Part shown: positions 34,138 through 43,229 of the stretch, in pieces | How positions within the stretch are numbered: the stretch's first letter is position 1 | Layout: each line of letters opens with the position of its first letter | NCBI RefSeq assembly: GCF_013170805.1 | Contig: NZ_CP051293.1 | Span: 3,230,001 to 3,294,000 of the forward strand | Length of the DNA stretch: 64,000 nucleotides | DNA from: Mesorhizobium sp. NZP2077 | Lineage (GTDB): Bacteria; Pseudomonadota; Alphaproteobacteria; Rhizobiales; Rhizobiaceae | Direction: 5' to 3' | Made by a program: the position numbers and the translations under genes | Notes under the pieces: generated by a model | Seen by the model: only the letters and a program-made list of their open reading frames with translations | What the model was told of the DNA's origin: nothing | Databases searched by the model: none

Positions 34138-35124
34138 TCAGCGGCTGCCATAGGCCTGGTCGAGCAGGCCGCCGGCGGTGAAATGCTCTTTCTGGATCTT
34201 GTCCCAGCCGCCGAAGACGTCCTCCACCGTCAGCAGGCGCACTTCGGGGAAATCGGCCTTGTATTTGGCGGCGACGGCTGCGTCGCGCACACGGTTGCCG
34301 TTCTGGGCCAGGATGTCCTGGCCCTCGGGCGTGTAGAGGAAATCGAGATAGGTCTTGGCCAGATCGCGGGTGCCGTGCTCGTCGGCGACCTTGTCGACGA
34401 TTGCCACCGGGAATTCCGCCAGCAGGCTGACCGAGGGCGTGACCTGCTCGAACTTGTCGTCGCCATACTCCTTACGGATGCCGCGCGTCTCGGATTCGAA
34501 GGTGATCAGCACGTCGCCGATTTCGCGCTGCACGAAGGTGGTGGTCGCGGCACGTCCGCCGGTGTCGAAGATCGGCACATTGTTGAACAGCTTGGTGATG
34601 AACTCCTTCACCTTGGCATCATCGCCCTTGAAGGCTTCCTTGGCGTAGGCGGTGGCCGCCAGATAGGTGTAGCGCGCATTGCCCGATGTCTTCGGATTGG
34701 GGAAGATCACCTGCACGTCGTCGCGTACCAGATCGTTCCAGTCCTTGATGTGCTTGGGGTTGCCCGCGCGGACGAGGAAGGACGGCAGCGAATAGAAGGG
34801 CGAGGCGTTGTTGGCAAAATCCTTCTGCCAGTCGGCCGAGACAAACCCCTTCTTGACGAGGAAGTCGATGTCGGTGACCTGGTTGAAGGTGACGACATCG
34901 GCGCCAAGGCCCTCGGCGATGGCGCGCGCCTGCGCCGAGGTGCCGGCATGCGATTGGTCGATGCTCACGCCTGGATGCCCGGCGACGAAGGCCTTGTTTA
35001 CCTGGACGAACAATTCGCGGCCGACGTCATAAGAGGCGTTGAGCAGTTTGTCGGCCGACCAGGCTTGGGAGGACGCGAGGAACAGGCCGGCAACAGTGGC
35101 AACGCCGAGGAAAAATCGCTTCAT
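34138..35124 (-). CDS. sbp: Sulfate ABC transporter substrate-binding protein 1
   Basis: The product has 328 residues. The ATG at 35124 follows CCGGAGC and gives a signal peptide (FFLGVATVAGLFLASSQAWSA). Sulfate-binding features are LLNASYDVGRELF at the mature N terminus, SHAGTSAQARAIAEGL, and the late GGWDKIQKEHF. It delivers sulfate or thiosulfate to a CysTWA permease. It lies next to the Rrf2 gene but is separated from cysA by a toxin-antitoxin pair on the other strand. A paralogue heads the cys operon at 38991-40019. Confidence 0.92.
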   Translation of the reverse strand: MKRFFLGVATVAGLFLASSQAWSADKLLNASYDVGRELFVQVNKAFVAGHPGVSIDQSHAGTSAQARAIAEGLGADVVTFNQVTDIDFLVKKGFVSADWQKDFANNASPFYSLPSFLVRAGNPKHIKDWNDLVRDDVQVIFPNPKTSGNARYTYLAATAYAKEAFKGDDAKVKEFITKLFNNVPIFDTGGRAATTTFVQREIGDVLITFESETRGIRKEYGDDKFEQVTPSVSLLAEFPVAIVDKVADEHGTRDLAKTYLDFLYTPEGQDILAQNGNRVRDAAVAAKYKADFPEVRLLTVEDVFGGWDKIQKEHFTAGGLLDQAYGSR

Positions 35125-35317
35125 GAAAAAAAGCTCCGGATGCAATGCGTTTATCTCCAGACCATAACCGTGGCGCAGGGGGCAGGGCGAGGCATGGGCT
35201 CCAGAGCTTGGCGCTCCTTGCTAGAAAAACCGTTGCCCGAACAGGCGGATCGTAGGATTTTCTTTCAAGTGGAGTCTCGGCCGATCGCCTTCAGCCCCTG
35301 ACGAAGGTGACAAATAG

Positions 35318-35332
35318 ATACACATTGTGTAT
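35318..35332. promoter_or_regulatory. Perfect operator palindrome ATACACA-T-TGTGTAT
   Basis: The 7-bp arms lie 34 bp before the antitoxin start. Antitoxins of DUF1778/RHH type usually bind such palindromes and repress their own operon. The site is AT-rich compared with its surroundings and probably overlaps the promoter. Confidence 0.65.
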
Positions 35333-35365
35333 GCAGAGTGCTACGGTGATGTAAAGGAGTCTTGC

Positions 35366-35647
35366 ATGACGAAGGCCGCACCTGAGACCCATGCCAAGCC
35401 CGTCAATCTGCGCATCCGAGAGGACATGCGCATACTGATTGACCGTGCAGCGAAATTACGCGGAAAAACCCGTTCCGACTTCATGATCGATGCCGCTTAC
35501 CGTGCAGCCGAGGACACGTTGCTAAATCAAGCCCTGATCAAGGTGGATCCCGAGAGTTACCGGCATTATCTGGACATCCTTGATGAACCGCCAGGCGGGG
35601 AAGGTTTTGGGCGCCTTATGAACGCGCCCAGGCCATGGCAGGACTGA
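35366..35647 (+). CDS. DUF1778 (TacA-like) antitoxin
   Basis: The product has 93 residues; the ATG at 35366 follows AAAGGAG. The N-terminal ribbon-helix-helix is NLRIREDMRILIDRAAKLRGKTRSDFMIDAA split over its length, followed by a C-terminal tail (LIKVDPESYRHYLDILD) that wraps the partner toxin in TacA-TacT complexes. It represses its own operon and neutralises the GNAT toxin. Its stop overlaps the toxin start (TGATG). Confidence 0.9.
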   Translation: MTKAAPETHAKPVNLRIREDMRILIDRAAKLRGKTRSDFMIDAAYRAAEDTLLNQALIKVDPESYRHYLDILDEPPGGEGFGRLMNAPRPWQD

Positions 35648-36132
35648 TGCTATCGGCGCCCACGCCGCTGGCTGAAAACCACGATCTCGAACTTTTCCAA
35701 AGTGGTACCGAAAGCCTCGACCAATGGCTTCGCCGCAGGGCACGGGCCAACCAGGTCGGTGGCGCGTCGCGAACTTATGTGGTGGCGGAAGGCGCACGCG
35801 TTGTCGGCTACTACTGTCTGTCTTCGGGCGGCCTTGATCTCACGTCGGCGCCTGGCCCCATCCGTCGCAACATACCGGATCCCATCCCAATAGTTGTGCT
35901 CGGGCGCCTCGCCGTGGATGCAGGCTGGCAGGGAAAGGGGCTGGGCGCAGCGTTGCTGCAAGACGCCGTTCTGCGCGCTGGCCATGCCGCAACGATCCTC
36001 GGGATTCGCGGCATTTTTGTTCATGCCGTATCGGATGAGGCGAAAGCCTTTTATCAGCGCTACGGTTTTGCGGCTTCGCCGAAAAATCCGATGACCTTGG
36101 TGCTGTCGTTGAAAGGCCTGGTGAAAGGGTAG
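35647..36132 (+). CDS. GNAT toxin (TacT-like) of a type II toxin-antitoxin pair
   Basis: The product has 161 residues. The ATG at 35647 overlaps the antitoxin stop and gives the usual N terminus (LSAPTPLAENHDLELFQSG); an ATG at 35635 is possible. The family block LDQWLRRRARANQ, then GGASRTYVV, is present. The acetyl-CoA loop WQGKGLGAALLQD and the C-terminal AKAFYQRYGF are intact. TacT-type toxins acetylate aminoacyl-tRNA and stop translation. All key parts are present, so it should be active. Confidence 0.9.
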   Translation: MLSAPTPLAENHDLELFQSGTESLDQWLRRRARANQVGGASRTYVVAEGARVVGYYCLSSGGLDLTSAPGPIRRNIPDPIPIVVLGRLAVDAGWQGKGLGAALLQDAVLRAGHAATILGIRGIFVHAVSDEAKAFYQRYGFAASPKNPMTLVLSLKGLVKG

Positions 36133-36185
36133 ATCACTGCCATCGGACCGAGATGTCGCTTTGGCATACCAGGATCACCGTGCTC

Positions 36186-37226
<1,041 letters not shown>

Positions 37227-37239
37227 ACAAATCCCTCTG

Positions 37240-38124
37240 CTAATGTCCGCGCGTCGCGGCAAGCTCGGCGCCGTAGCGCATCTCGAGCAGTGTTTTCAAG
37301 ACCAGCGTTACCAGCGCCAGCCCGGCAAGCAATGAAGCGACGGCAAAGGCGCCGACCGCGTTGTACTCGTTATAGAGGATTTCGACATGCAGCGGCATGG
37401 TGTTGGTCAGGCCGCGTATGTGGCCTGATACCACCGATACCGCGCCGAATTCGCCCATGGCGCGGGCGTTGCACAGGAGCACGCCGTAGAGCAGGCCCCA
37501 TTTGATGTTGGGCAACGTCACGTACCAGAAGGTCTGCCAGCCATTGGCGCCGAGCGAGAGGGCTGCCTCCTCATCGCCATTGCCCTGTTCCTGCATCAGC
37601 GGGATCAGTTCGCGGGCGACGAAGGGGAAGGTGACGAAGACAGTGGCCAGCACAATGCCAGGTACGGCGAACAGGATCTGGATGCCGTGTCCCTTCAGCC
37701 ATGCTCCAAGCAGTCCTTGAGCGCCGAACAGCAGCACATAGACCAGACCCGAAATGACCGGCGAGACCGAGAAGGGCAGGTCGATCAGCGTGGTGAGAAA
37801 CGCCTTGCCCTTGAACTCGAACTTGGCGATGGCCCAGGCGGCGGAGATGCCGAAGACGACATTGAGCGGCACCGAGATCGCCGCGACGAGCAGCGTGAGA
37901 TGGATGGCCGAGCGTGCGTCCGCTTCACCCAGTGCTTGCGTATAGGCACTGACGCCTTTCGCCAGCGCCTCGTGGAAGACGATGATCAGCGGCAGCAGCA
38001 GGAAGATGCCGAGGAAGGCGAAAGCGATCGCCATCAGCACGGCTTGTGCCGGACGGCTTTCGGTTACCGCCGCCGATTGGCTCTCGTGATACGGTTCGTA
38101 GGATTTGATCTCGGGATCAGCCAT
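37240..38124 (-). CDS. cysW: Sulfate ABC transporter permease CysW
   Basis: The product has 294 residues. Six membrane spans are visible, with the EAA loop [22 protein letters not shown] and the late [18 protein letters not shown] typical of CysW (the first is given in two parts of the same loop). It forms the channel with CysT. It overlaps cysT by 8 bp. Confidence 0.94.
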   Translation of the reverse strand: MADPEIKSYEPYHESQSAAVTESRPAQAVLMAIAFAFLGIFLLLPLIIVFHEALAKGVSAYTQALGEADARSAIHLTLLVAAISVPLNVVFGISAAWAIAKFEFKGKAFLTTLIDLPFSVSPVISGLVYVLLFGAQGLLGAWLKGHGIQILFAVPGIVLATVFVTFPFVARELIPLMQEQGNGDEEAALSLGANGWQTFWYVTLPNIKWGLLYGVLLCNARAMGEFGAVSVVSGHIRGLTNTMPLHVEILYNEYNAVGAFAVASLLAGLALVTLVLKTLLEMRYGAELAATRGH

Positions 38125-38968
38125 AGCGCTTGCGGCTCCATGTCTGCACGAGATTGACGACCAGCAGCATGATGAACGACAGAGCGAGCATGATCGCCGC
38201 GATCGCGGTCGCCGCCGGATAGTTGTATTCCTCCAGCCGGATGACGATCAGAAGCGGCGCGATCTCGGATTTGTATGGCAGGTTCCCGGCAATGAAGATG
38301 ACCGAGCCGTATTCACCGACGCCGCGCGCGAAGGCCAGCGAAAAGCCGGTGATGATGGCCGGCGCCAGGCCCGGAAACAGCACACGGGTGATGATCTGGA
38401 AGCGGCTGGCTCCAAGCGTGGCGGCTGCCTCCTCCACCTCCTTGTCGATTTCCTCCATGATCGGCTGCACGGTGCGCACGACGAAGGGCAGGCCGATGAA
38501 GACGAGTGCGACGACGATGCCGAGCGGCGTGTAGGCGACCTTGATGCCGAGCGGCATCAGCAATTTGCCGATCCAGCCATTGGGCGCATAGAGCGTGGTC
38601 AGCGCAATGCCGGCGACCGCCGTCGGCAGGGCGAAGGGCAGGTCGACCATGGCGTCGACAATGCGACGGCCAGTAAAGCGGTAACGCACCAGCACCCAGG
38701 CGACGAGCGTGCCGAAGACGACATTGACGATCGCCGCGAGGAAGGCGGTGCCGAAGCTGATTTCCAGCGCGTTGAGGGTGCGGCGGTCGGTGGCGATCGC
38801 CCAGAATTCAACCCAGCCGAGAGATGCCGAGCGCCAGACCAGCCCGGAGAGCGGAATGAGGATGATGAGGGTGAGGTAGGCAAGCGAGAAGCCGAGCGTC
38901 AATCCGAAACCCGGAATGACGCTCGGCTGTCTGAATCGCCACCCCGCCTGCGCGGGTGCTGTGGTCAT
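38117..38968 (-). CDS. cysT: Sulfate ABC transporter permease CysT (CysU)
   Basis: The product has 283 residues from the ATG at 38968; an upstream in-frame start at 39028 would run into the sbp gene and is not needed. It opens [20 protein letters not shown], typical of CysT, and has the EAA loop [18 protein letters not shown] and the motif [17 protein letters not shown]. It pairs with CysW. It starts 22 bp after the sbp stop. Confidence 0.94.
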   Translation of the reverse strand: MTTAPAQAGWRFRQPSVIPGFGLTLGFSLAYLTLIILIPLSGLVWRSASLGWVEFWAIATDRRTLNALEISFGTAFLAAIVNVVFGTLVAWVLVRYRFTGRRIVDAMVDLPFALPTAVAGIALTTLYAPNGWIGKLLMPLGIKVAYTPLGIVVALVFIGLPFVVRTVQPIMEEIDKEVEEAAATLGASRFQIITRVLFPGLAPAIITGFSLAFARGVGEYGSVIFIAGNLPYKSEIAPLLIVIRLEEYNYPAATAIAAIMLALSFIMLLVVNLVQTWSRKRYG

Positions 38969-38990
38969 GTCGTCCTGATCTAGATTTAGC

Positions 38991-40019
38991 TCACTGGGCC
39001 GGCTTGTAGATCTGGTCGAATATACCACCGTCGCCGAAATGATAAGGCTGCGCCTTCTTCCAGCCGCCGAAAAGCGGGTCGTCGATGGAGATCAGCTTGA
39101 TATCGGGGGTCTTCGGAATATCCGCCGGGGCCACGAGTTCGGGCTCGGCGGGACGATAGTGATTCTTGGCGATGATCGTCTGCGCTTCCTTGGAATAGAG
39201 CCAGCCGAGATAGGCTTCGGCCACCTTGCGCGTGCCCTTGGCATCGACATTGGCATCGACAATCGCCACCGGCGGCTCGGCCAGGATCGAGGTCGGCGGA
39301 TAGACGATCTCGAAATTGTCGGCGCCGAATTCGTCGAGCGCCAGATAGGCGTCATTTTCCCAGCCGATCAGCACGTCGCCGATGCCCTTTTGCGCGAAGG
39401 TCACGGTCGAGCCGCGCGCGCCGGTGTCGAGCACCGGGGCATTGGCGTAGAGCTTGCCGACGAACTCCTTGTTCTTGGCTTCCTCGCCGCCATCATGGGC
39501 GTTGGCGTAGGCCCAGGCGGCGAGGTAGTTCCAGCGCGCGCCACCCGAAGTCTTGGGATTAGGCGTGATCACCTGGATGCCATCCTTGACGAGGTCGCTC
39601 CAGTCGTGGATGCCCTTGGGGTTGCCCTTGCGGACCAGGAAGATGATGGTCGAGGTGTAAGGCGCTGAATTGTTTTCGAATTTCTTGCGCCAGTCGGGGT
39701 TGATCTTCTTCGACTTGGAGACGATGGCGTTGATGTCGCCCTCGAGCGCCAACGTTACCACATCGGCGTCGAGGCCGTCGATCACGGCACGGGCCTGGGC
39801 GCCCGATCCACCGTGCGACTGCTGGATGGTCACCGTCTCGCCAGTCTCGGCCTTCCAGTGGGCCGCAAAGGCCTCGTCATAGGCCTTGTAGAGTTCACGG
39901 GTCGGATCGTAGGACACGTTGAGGATAGTGGTGTCGGCAAACGCGAAACCGAGCGTGCCTGATAGAACCGATGTGACGACCAGTGCGCCGAGCAGTTTCC
40001 TGAAATGAGGTTTGGTCAT
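38991..40019 (-). CDS. sbp: Sulfate ABC transporter substrate-binding protein 2
   Basis: The product has 342 residues. The ATG at 40019 follows CGGAGGCAGAA. The signal peptide is [21 protein letters not shown]. Sulfate-binding features are [33 protein letters not shown] and the late [11 protein letters not shown]. It is the first gene of the cysTWA operon, so it is probably the main binding protein. It is related to the protein at 34138 but clearly diverged, so the two may prefer different oxyanions. Confidence 0.93.
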   Translation of the reverse strand: MTKPHFRKLLGALVVTSVLSGTLGFAFADTTILNVSYDPTRELYKAYDEAFAAHWKAETGETVTIQQSHGGSGAQARAVIDGLDADVVTLALEGDINAIVSKSKKINPDWRKKFENNSAPYTSTIIFLVRKGNPKGIHDWSDLVKDGIQVITPNPKTSGGARWNYLAAWAYANAHDGGEEAKNKEFVGKLYANAPVLDTGARGSTVTFAQKGIGDVLIGWENDAYLALDEFGADNFEIVYPPTSILAEPPVAIVDANVDAKGTRKVAEAYLGWLYSKEAQTIIAKNHYRPAEPELVAPADIPKTPDIKLISIDDPLFGGWKKAQPYHFGDGGIFDQIYKPAQ

Positions 40020-40099
40020 TTCTGCCTCCGTTGAACCCGCGCCAAATCTACCGAATTGATAGAAATTAGATGCATCGAATGTTGCCTTTTTTGCCTTCG

Positions 40100-40148
40100 G
40101 GAAACAATTTTTCGCCGGATTTGGGTCAAAAGAGGAAACAATTTCCTC
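40100..40148. promoter_or_regulatory. Repeated GGAAACAATTT motif upstream of the sulfate operon
   Basis: GGAAACAATTT occurs at 40100-40110 and 40134-40144, identical over 11 bp and 34 bp apart. The second copy lies inside the perfect inverted repeat GAGGAAA-CAA-TTTCCTC (40132-40148). Both are 80-130 bp upstream of the sbp start, a fitting place for a sulfur regulator such as CysB or the nearby Rrf2 protein. Confidence 0.45.
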
Positions 40149-40209
40149 AACATGCGAAGTGGCACGCGGGTCTAAGTAGGACCGGTCCGGGTTGTGGCAA
40201 GGCGCCAGC

Positions 40210-40313
40210 CTAGAGCGTTTCACCGTTTCATGAAAACGGCGAACCGCCCTAGCTCTTTCTTCCATGCAATTCCGAACGGAAAACCGCGTCTCACTTTTCC
40301 GGAATTGCTCTAG
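40210..40313. repeat. Dispersed palindromic repeat, Mesorhizobium type, reaching the dipeptidase stop codon
   Basis: The element starts CTAGAGCG and ends GCTCTAG. It holds two hairpins: CCGTTT-CATG-AAAACGG near 40223-40239 and GCAATTCCG...CGGAATTGC at 40266-40309, the latter with inner arms GGAAAA/TTTTCC. I recognise the type as common between Mesorhizobium genes. On the minus strand the TAG stop of the dipeptidase is the first TAG of the repeat edge (CTAGAGCAATTCC). Confidence 0.7.
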
Positions 40314-41041
40314 TTTGCCGTCACCGGAAAATCGAAGCGCTGTTTTGGGAAAGGCTCTTTGCTCAGCGTGAAGTGCCACCATTCGCGAGCATAGTTGCGG
40401 AAGCCGGCGGCACGCATGGCTGCCAGCAGCATTTTGCGATTTGCTACTGCCTCAGTGCCGATCAAGGCACTGGCGGTTTCGCTCTTGCGATCAAAGCAGT
40501 CGAAGCCGGTGCCGAAATCGACGGTGCCGACGTCCGGCGCGCCGCAGGCCGGGCGCGCCGAGTCCTTCTTGTCTGTTTCGGCGATGGCGAGGTCGACGGT
40601 CGAGCCGCGTGAATGGCTGGAGAGCTCGCCGATATAGCCCTTGGCGATGAGATCGCCGCGTTGGACCGTGGGATACCATTGCGAATCGGGCGGCCCGCCC
40701 TCTCGCGTCCATTTGCCCATGTCGGCGACGGCGCGGGCAGGGCGATAGCAGTCGAACACGACCAGTGTCAGGCCTTTTGCTGCGATCACCTGTTGGACGC
40801 CGGCAAGAGCTTTCGCCGCCTGTTCGGTGAGGATGCAGACCGGCGCGTCGTAGCCGCTCACCTTGCGGTGCAGGAAATCGTCCGATCCGGCGTAGCGGAT
40901 GTCCTGGCGGATCGACGGGGCGATATCGGCGAGACGAACGAAGCCGGCGGGCAGGGGATCGGCGGAAGCGGGGAGAACGGGAGCGGCAACCGTCAGCACA
41001 CAAAAGCCAACGCGCAGAATCGCCTGGCGGATTCTATTCAA
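40310..41041 (-). CDS. D-alanyl-D-alanine dipeptidase, VanX/DdpX family
   Basis: The product has 243 residues. A TTG at 41041 overlaps the end of pbpC by 8 bp and gives a signal peptide ([20 protein letters not shown]); no better start is seen. Active-site parts of M15D peptidases are present: CYRPARAV (substrate arginine), [13 protein letters not shown] (zinc His and Asp) and the late REWWHFTL (catalytic Glu and zinc His). It would cut D-Ala-D-Ala in the periplasm. Its coupling to a penicillin-binding protein suggests cell-wall turnover, not glycopeptide resistance. Confidence 0.9.
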   Translation of the reverse strand: MNRIRQAILRVGFCVLTVAAPVLPASADPLPAGFVRLADIAPSIRQDIRYAGSDDFLHRKVSGYDAPVCILTEQAAKALAGVQQVIAAKGLTLVVFDCYRPARAVADMGKWTREGGPPDSQWYPTVQRGDLIAKGYIGELSSHSRGSTVDLAIAETDKKDSARPACGAPDVGTVDFGTGFDCFDRKSETASALIGTEAVANRKMLLAAMRAAGFRNYAREWWHFTLSKEPFPKQRFDFPVTAN

Positions 41042-43124
41042 CGAACACTTTCACGCTCGCCGCCCGTCCCGCCGCGTCGATCACGGTCAGCGTCGAGTAA
41101 CCCGCGCCGTCGGGCAGCCAGGTCGCGGTGCGGCGGCGGTCGATGCCGGAGAGCGGCTTGCCATTGGCCAGCCAGCGGAAGGGCGCACGGCCGCCTTGCA
41201 GTTTGAGCACCAGCGGCGAGGCATCGGCCGAATTGGTGGCGAGGTCGACGCGGGCGCCGTCCGGCGGGAAGATGATGGTTGGGGCTGGCTCGGTCGGCGT
41301 CGCCTGCACCAGGCCGTCGGCGCCGGCGCCGAAGCGGGCGAGCGTCACCGGCAGATCCTCGCGCTTGGGCGTGAAGGCGCCTGGCGGCTTGCCCGGCAGC
41401 GGCACGGTGGCCAGACCCGAACGGACAAAGCCCTCGAACAGGATGGGAGCGGCCGAGACATAGCCGGAAAGGCCCGGCACCGCGCCGGCATCCGGCCGGC
41501 CGACCCAAACGCCAAGCACATAGCGGCCGTCGAAGCCGACCGACCAGGCGTCGCGGTAGCCGTAGGAGGTGCCGGTCTTGTAGGCGATGCCGCGCTGCAA
41601 GGCGCCTTCCGGCGGTTTTACGCCCGAGAGGATGTCGATGATCTGCCAGTTGGCCTGGTCATTGAGGATGGTGGCGGTGGTGCGTTCGGCATTGGCCGGC
41701 TCGGTGCCGTCATGCAGCGTGTGCGTCTTGCCGCCATTGGCGAGCCCCGTATAGAGCTGGACGAGATCGCGCAGCGTGACGCCGACGCCGCCGAGGCCGA
41801 TGGCCAGGCCCGGCGCCTCGTTGACCGGCAGGATCGGGTTGACGCCGGCCTGGCGGAAGCGCGCCGTCAGCCGCGCCGGCCCGACCGCGTCGAGCACGCG
41901 GATCGCCGGCACGTTGAGCGACAGCTGCAGCGCCTGGCGGATGCTGACATCGCCCTGGTAGCCCATGTCGAAATTTTTTGGCCGGTAGCCGCCGAAATCG
42001 ACCGGGCTGTCCTCGATCAACGTTTCCTGTGCCACCAGTCCCTGTTCGAAGGCGAGGCCATAGATGAACGGTTTTAGCGTCGAGCCGGGCGAACGCACGA
42101 TCTTGGTCATGTCGATCCAGCCGGAACGGCTGGCATCGAAGAAATTGGCCGAGCCGACTTCGCCCAGAATGTCGCCGGTGCGGGAATCGGCCAACACCAT
42201 GGCGACCGACAGGCGCGGCCCAAGCTTGGTGGCGGCGTCGCGTGCAACCCGTTCAAGCCCTTCCTGGACGCTTTTGCGGATGGTCAGCTTGAGCGGCTGA
42301 CCGGGAACGGCCCTGGGCAGCATCGCATAGGCGGCATGCGCGGCAAGCGCCGGCAAGGTGCGACGCAGGCCCGACACGTCGTCAAGTGCGGCGCGCGCGG
42401 CCTCGCGTTCGCCGATCAGGCCAGACGAAACCATGCGGGTCAGCACGCGGTCGCGGGCGGCATGCGCGATTTCGAGGTTGCGGTCGGGCCGGCGCTTTTC
42501 AGGCAATTGCGGCAAGGCGACGAGCAAAGCTGCTTCGGAGACGGTGAGCCGCTTCGGTTCCTTGCCGAAATAGGCAAGCGAGGCGGCGCGCACGCCCTCA
42601 AGGTTGCCGCCATAGGGCGCCAGCGTCAGATAACGTTCGAGAATCTCGCGTTTGGACAGCTGCCGCTCGATCTGGATGGCGCGCAGCATCTGCTTGATCT
42701 TGGAGCCGAGGCTGCGGCTTTCGCGTGGCTCGATCAGGCGGGCCAGCTGCATCGACAGCGTCGAGCCGCCGGAGACGATGTGGCCGCTGGTGATGAGCTG
42801 GCCGGCGGCGCGGCCAAGCGCCAGCACGTCGACGCCCTGATGGTCCCAGAAACGCTTGTCCTCATAGGTGACCAGCATGTCGACGAACTGCTTGTCGACC
42901 TGGTCGAGCCGGGTTTCGAGCCGCCAGTAGCCGTCCGGCGTGGCGAAGGCGCGCAACAGCTGGCCATCGCGGTCCTGGACTTCGGTGGAGACTGTGAGTT
43001 CCGCCGGCAAGGGTGGTGGGAAAGCGCGGTCGAGTTCCCAGAGAGAGGCTGCGGAGAGGACCGCAAGACCAGCGCAGGCAGCTGCGGTTATGGCGGCGCG
43101 ACGAAAGAGTTTTCTGGAGAGCAT
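41034..43124 (-). CDS. pbpC: Penicillin-binding protein 1C
   Basis: The product has 696 residues from the ATG at 43124 (GAGGGGC upstream); an ATG 15 bp further up is possible. One N-terminal membrane anchor (AAITAAACAGLAVLSAASLW) is followed by the glycosyltransferase domain (TYEDKRFWDHQGVD, GGSTLSMQLARL, ILERYLTLAPYGGN). The transpeptidase domain has SPGSTLKP near residue 345 (SxxK), SLN and KTGTS near 515. A C-terminal BiPBP_C domain ends the protein. It makes peptidoglycan and, as in E. coli, lies next to an alpha-2-macroglobulin gene. Confidence 0.94.
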   Translation of the reverse strand: MLSRKLFRRAAITAAACAGLAVLSAASLWELDRAFPPPLPAELTVSTEVQDRDGQLLRAFATPDGYWRLETRLDQVDKQFVDMLVTYEDKRFWDHQGVDVLALGRAAGQLITSGHIVSGGSTLSMQLARLIEPRESRSLGSKIKQMLRAIQIERQLSKREILERYLTLAPYGGNLEGVRAASLAYFGKEPKRLTVSEAALLVALPQLPEKRRPDRNLEIAHAARDRVLTRMVSSGLIGEREAARAALDDVSGLRRTLPALAAHAAYAMLPRAVPGQPLKLTIRKSVQEGLERVARDAATKLGPRLSVAMVLADSRTGDILGEVGSANFFDASRSGWIDMTKIVRSPGSTLKPFIYGLAFEQGLVAQETLIEDSPVDFGGYRPKNFDMGYQGDVSIRQALQLSLNVPAIRVLDAVGPARLTARFRQAGVNPILPVNEAPGLAIGLGGVGVTLRDLVQLYTGLANGGKTHTLHDGTEPANAERTTATILNDQANWQIIDILSGVKPPEGALQRGIAYKTGTSYGYRDAWSVGFDGRYVLGVWVGRPDAGAVPGLSGYVSAAPILFEGFVRSGLATVPLPGKPPGAFTPKREDLPVTLARFGAGADGLVQATPTEPAPTIIFPPDGARVDLATNSADASPLVLKLQGGRAPFRWLANGKPLSGIDRRRTATWLPDGAGYSTLTVIDAAGRAASVKVFVE

Positions 43125-43153
43125 GGCGCTGCCCCTCATCCGCCTGCCGGCAC

Positions 43154-43178
43154 CTTCTCCCCGTAGAACGGGGAGAAG
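43154..43178. repeat. Intergenic hairpin CTTCTCCCCG-TAGAA-CGGGGAGAAG
   Basis: A perfect 10-bp stem lies in the 105-bp gap between the alpha-2-macroglobulin stop and the pbpC start. Hairpins of this CTTCTCCCC/GGGGAGAAG type are common dispersed elements in rhizobia, from memory. Here it may tune how much pbpC is read after the long upstream gene. Confidence 0.6.
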
Positions 43179-43229
43179 CGAGCTGTCATGAGCGCAACCG
43201 CCATTTGCATGATCGTCACAACAGGCGCC

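Noticed and set aside
40310..41041. Vancomycin-resistance vanX
   Set aside because: The family is the same, but there is no vanA/vanH-type ligase or dehydrogenase nearby, and the protein has a signal peptide, so it acts in the periplasm.
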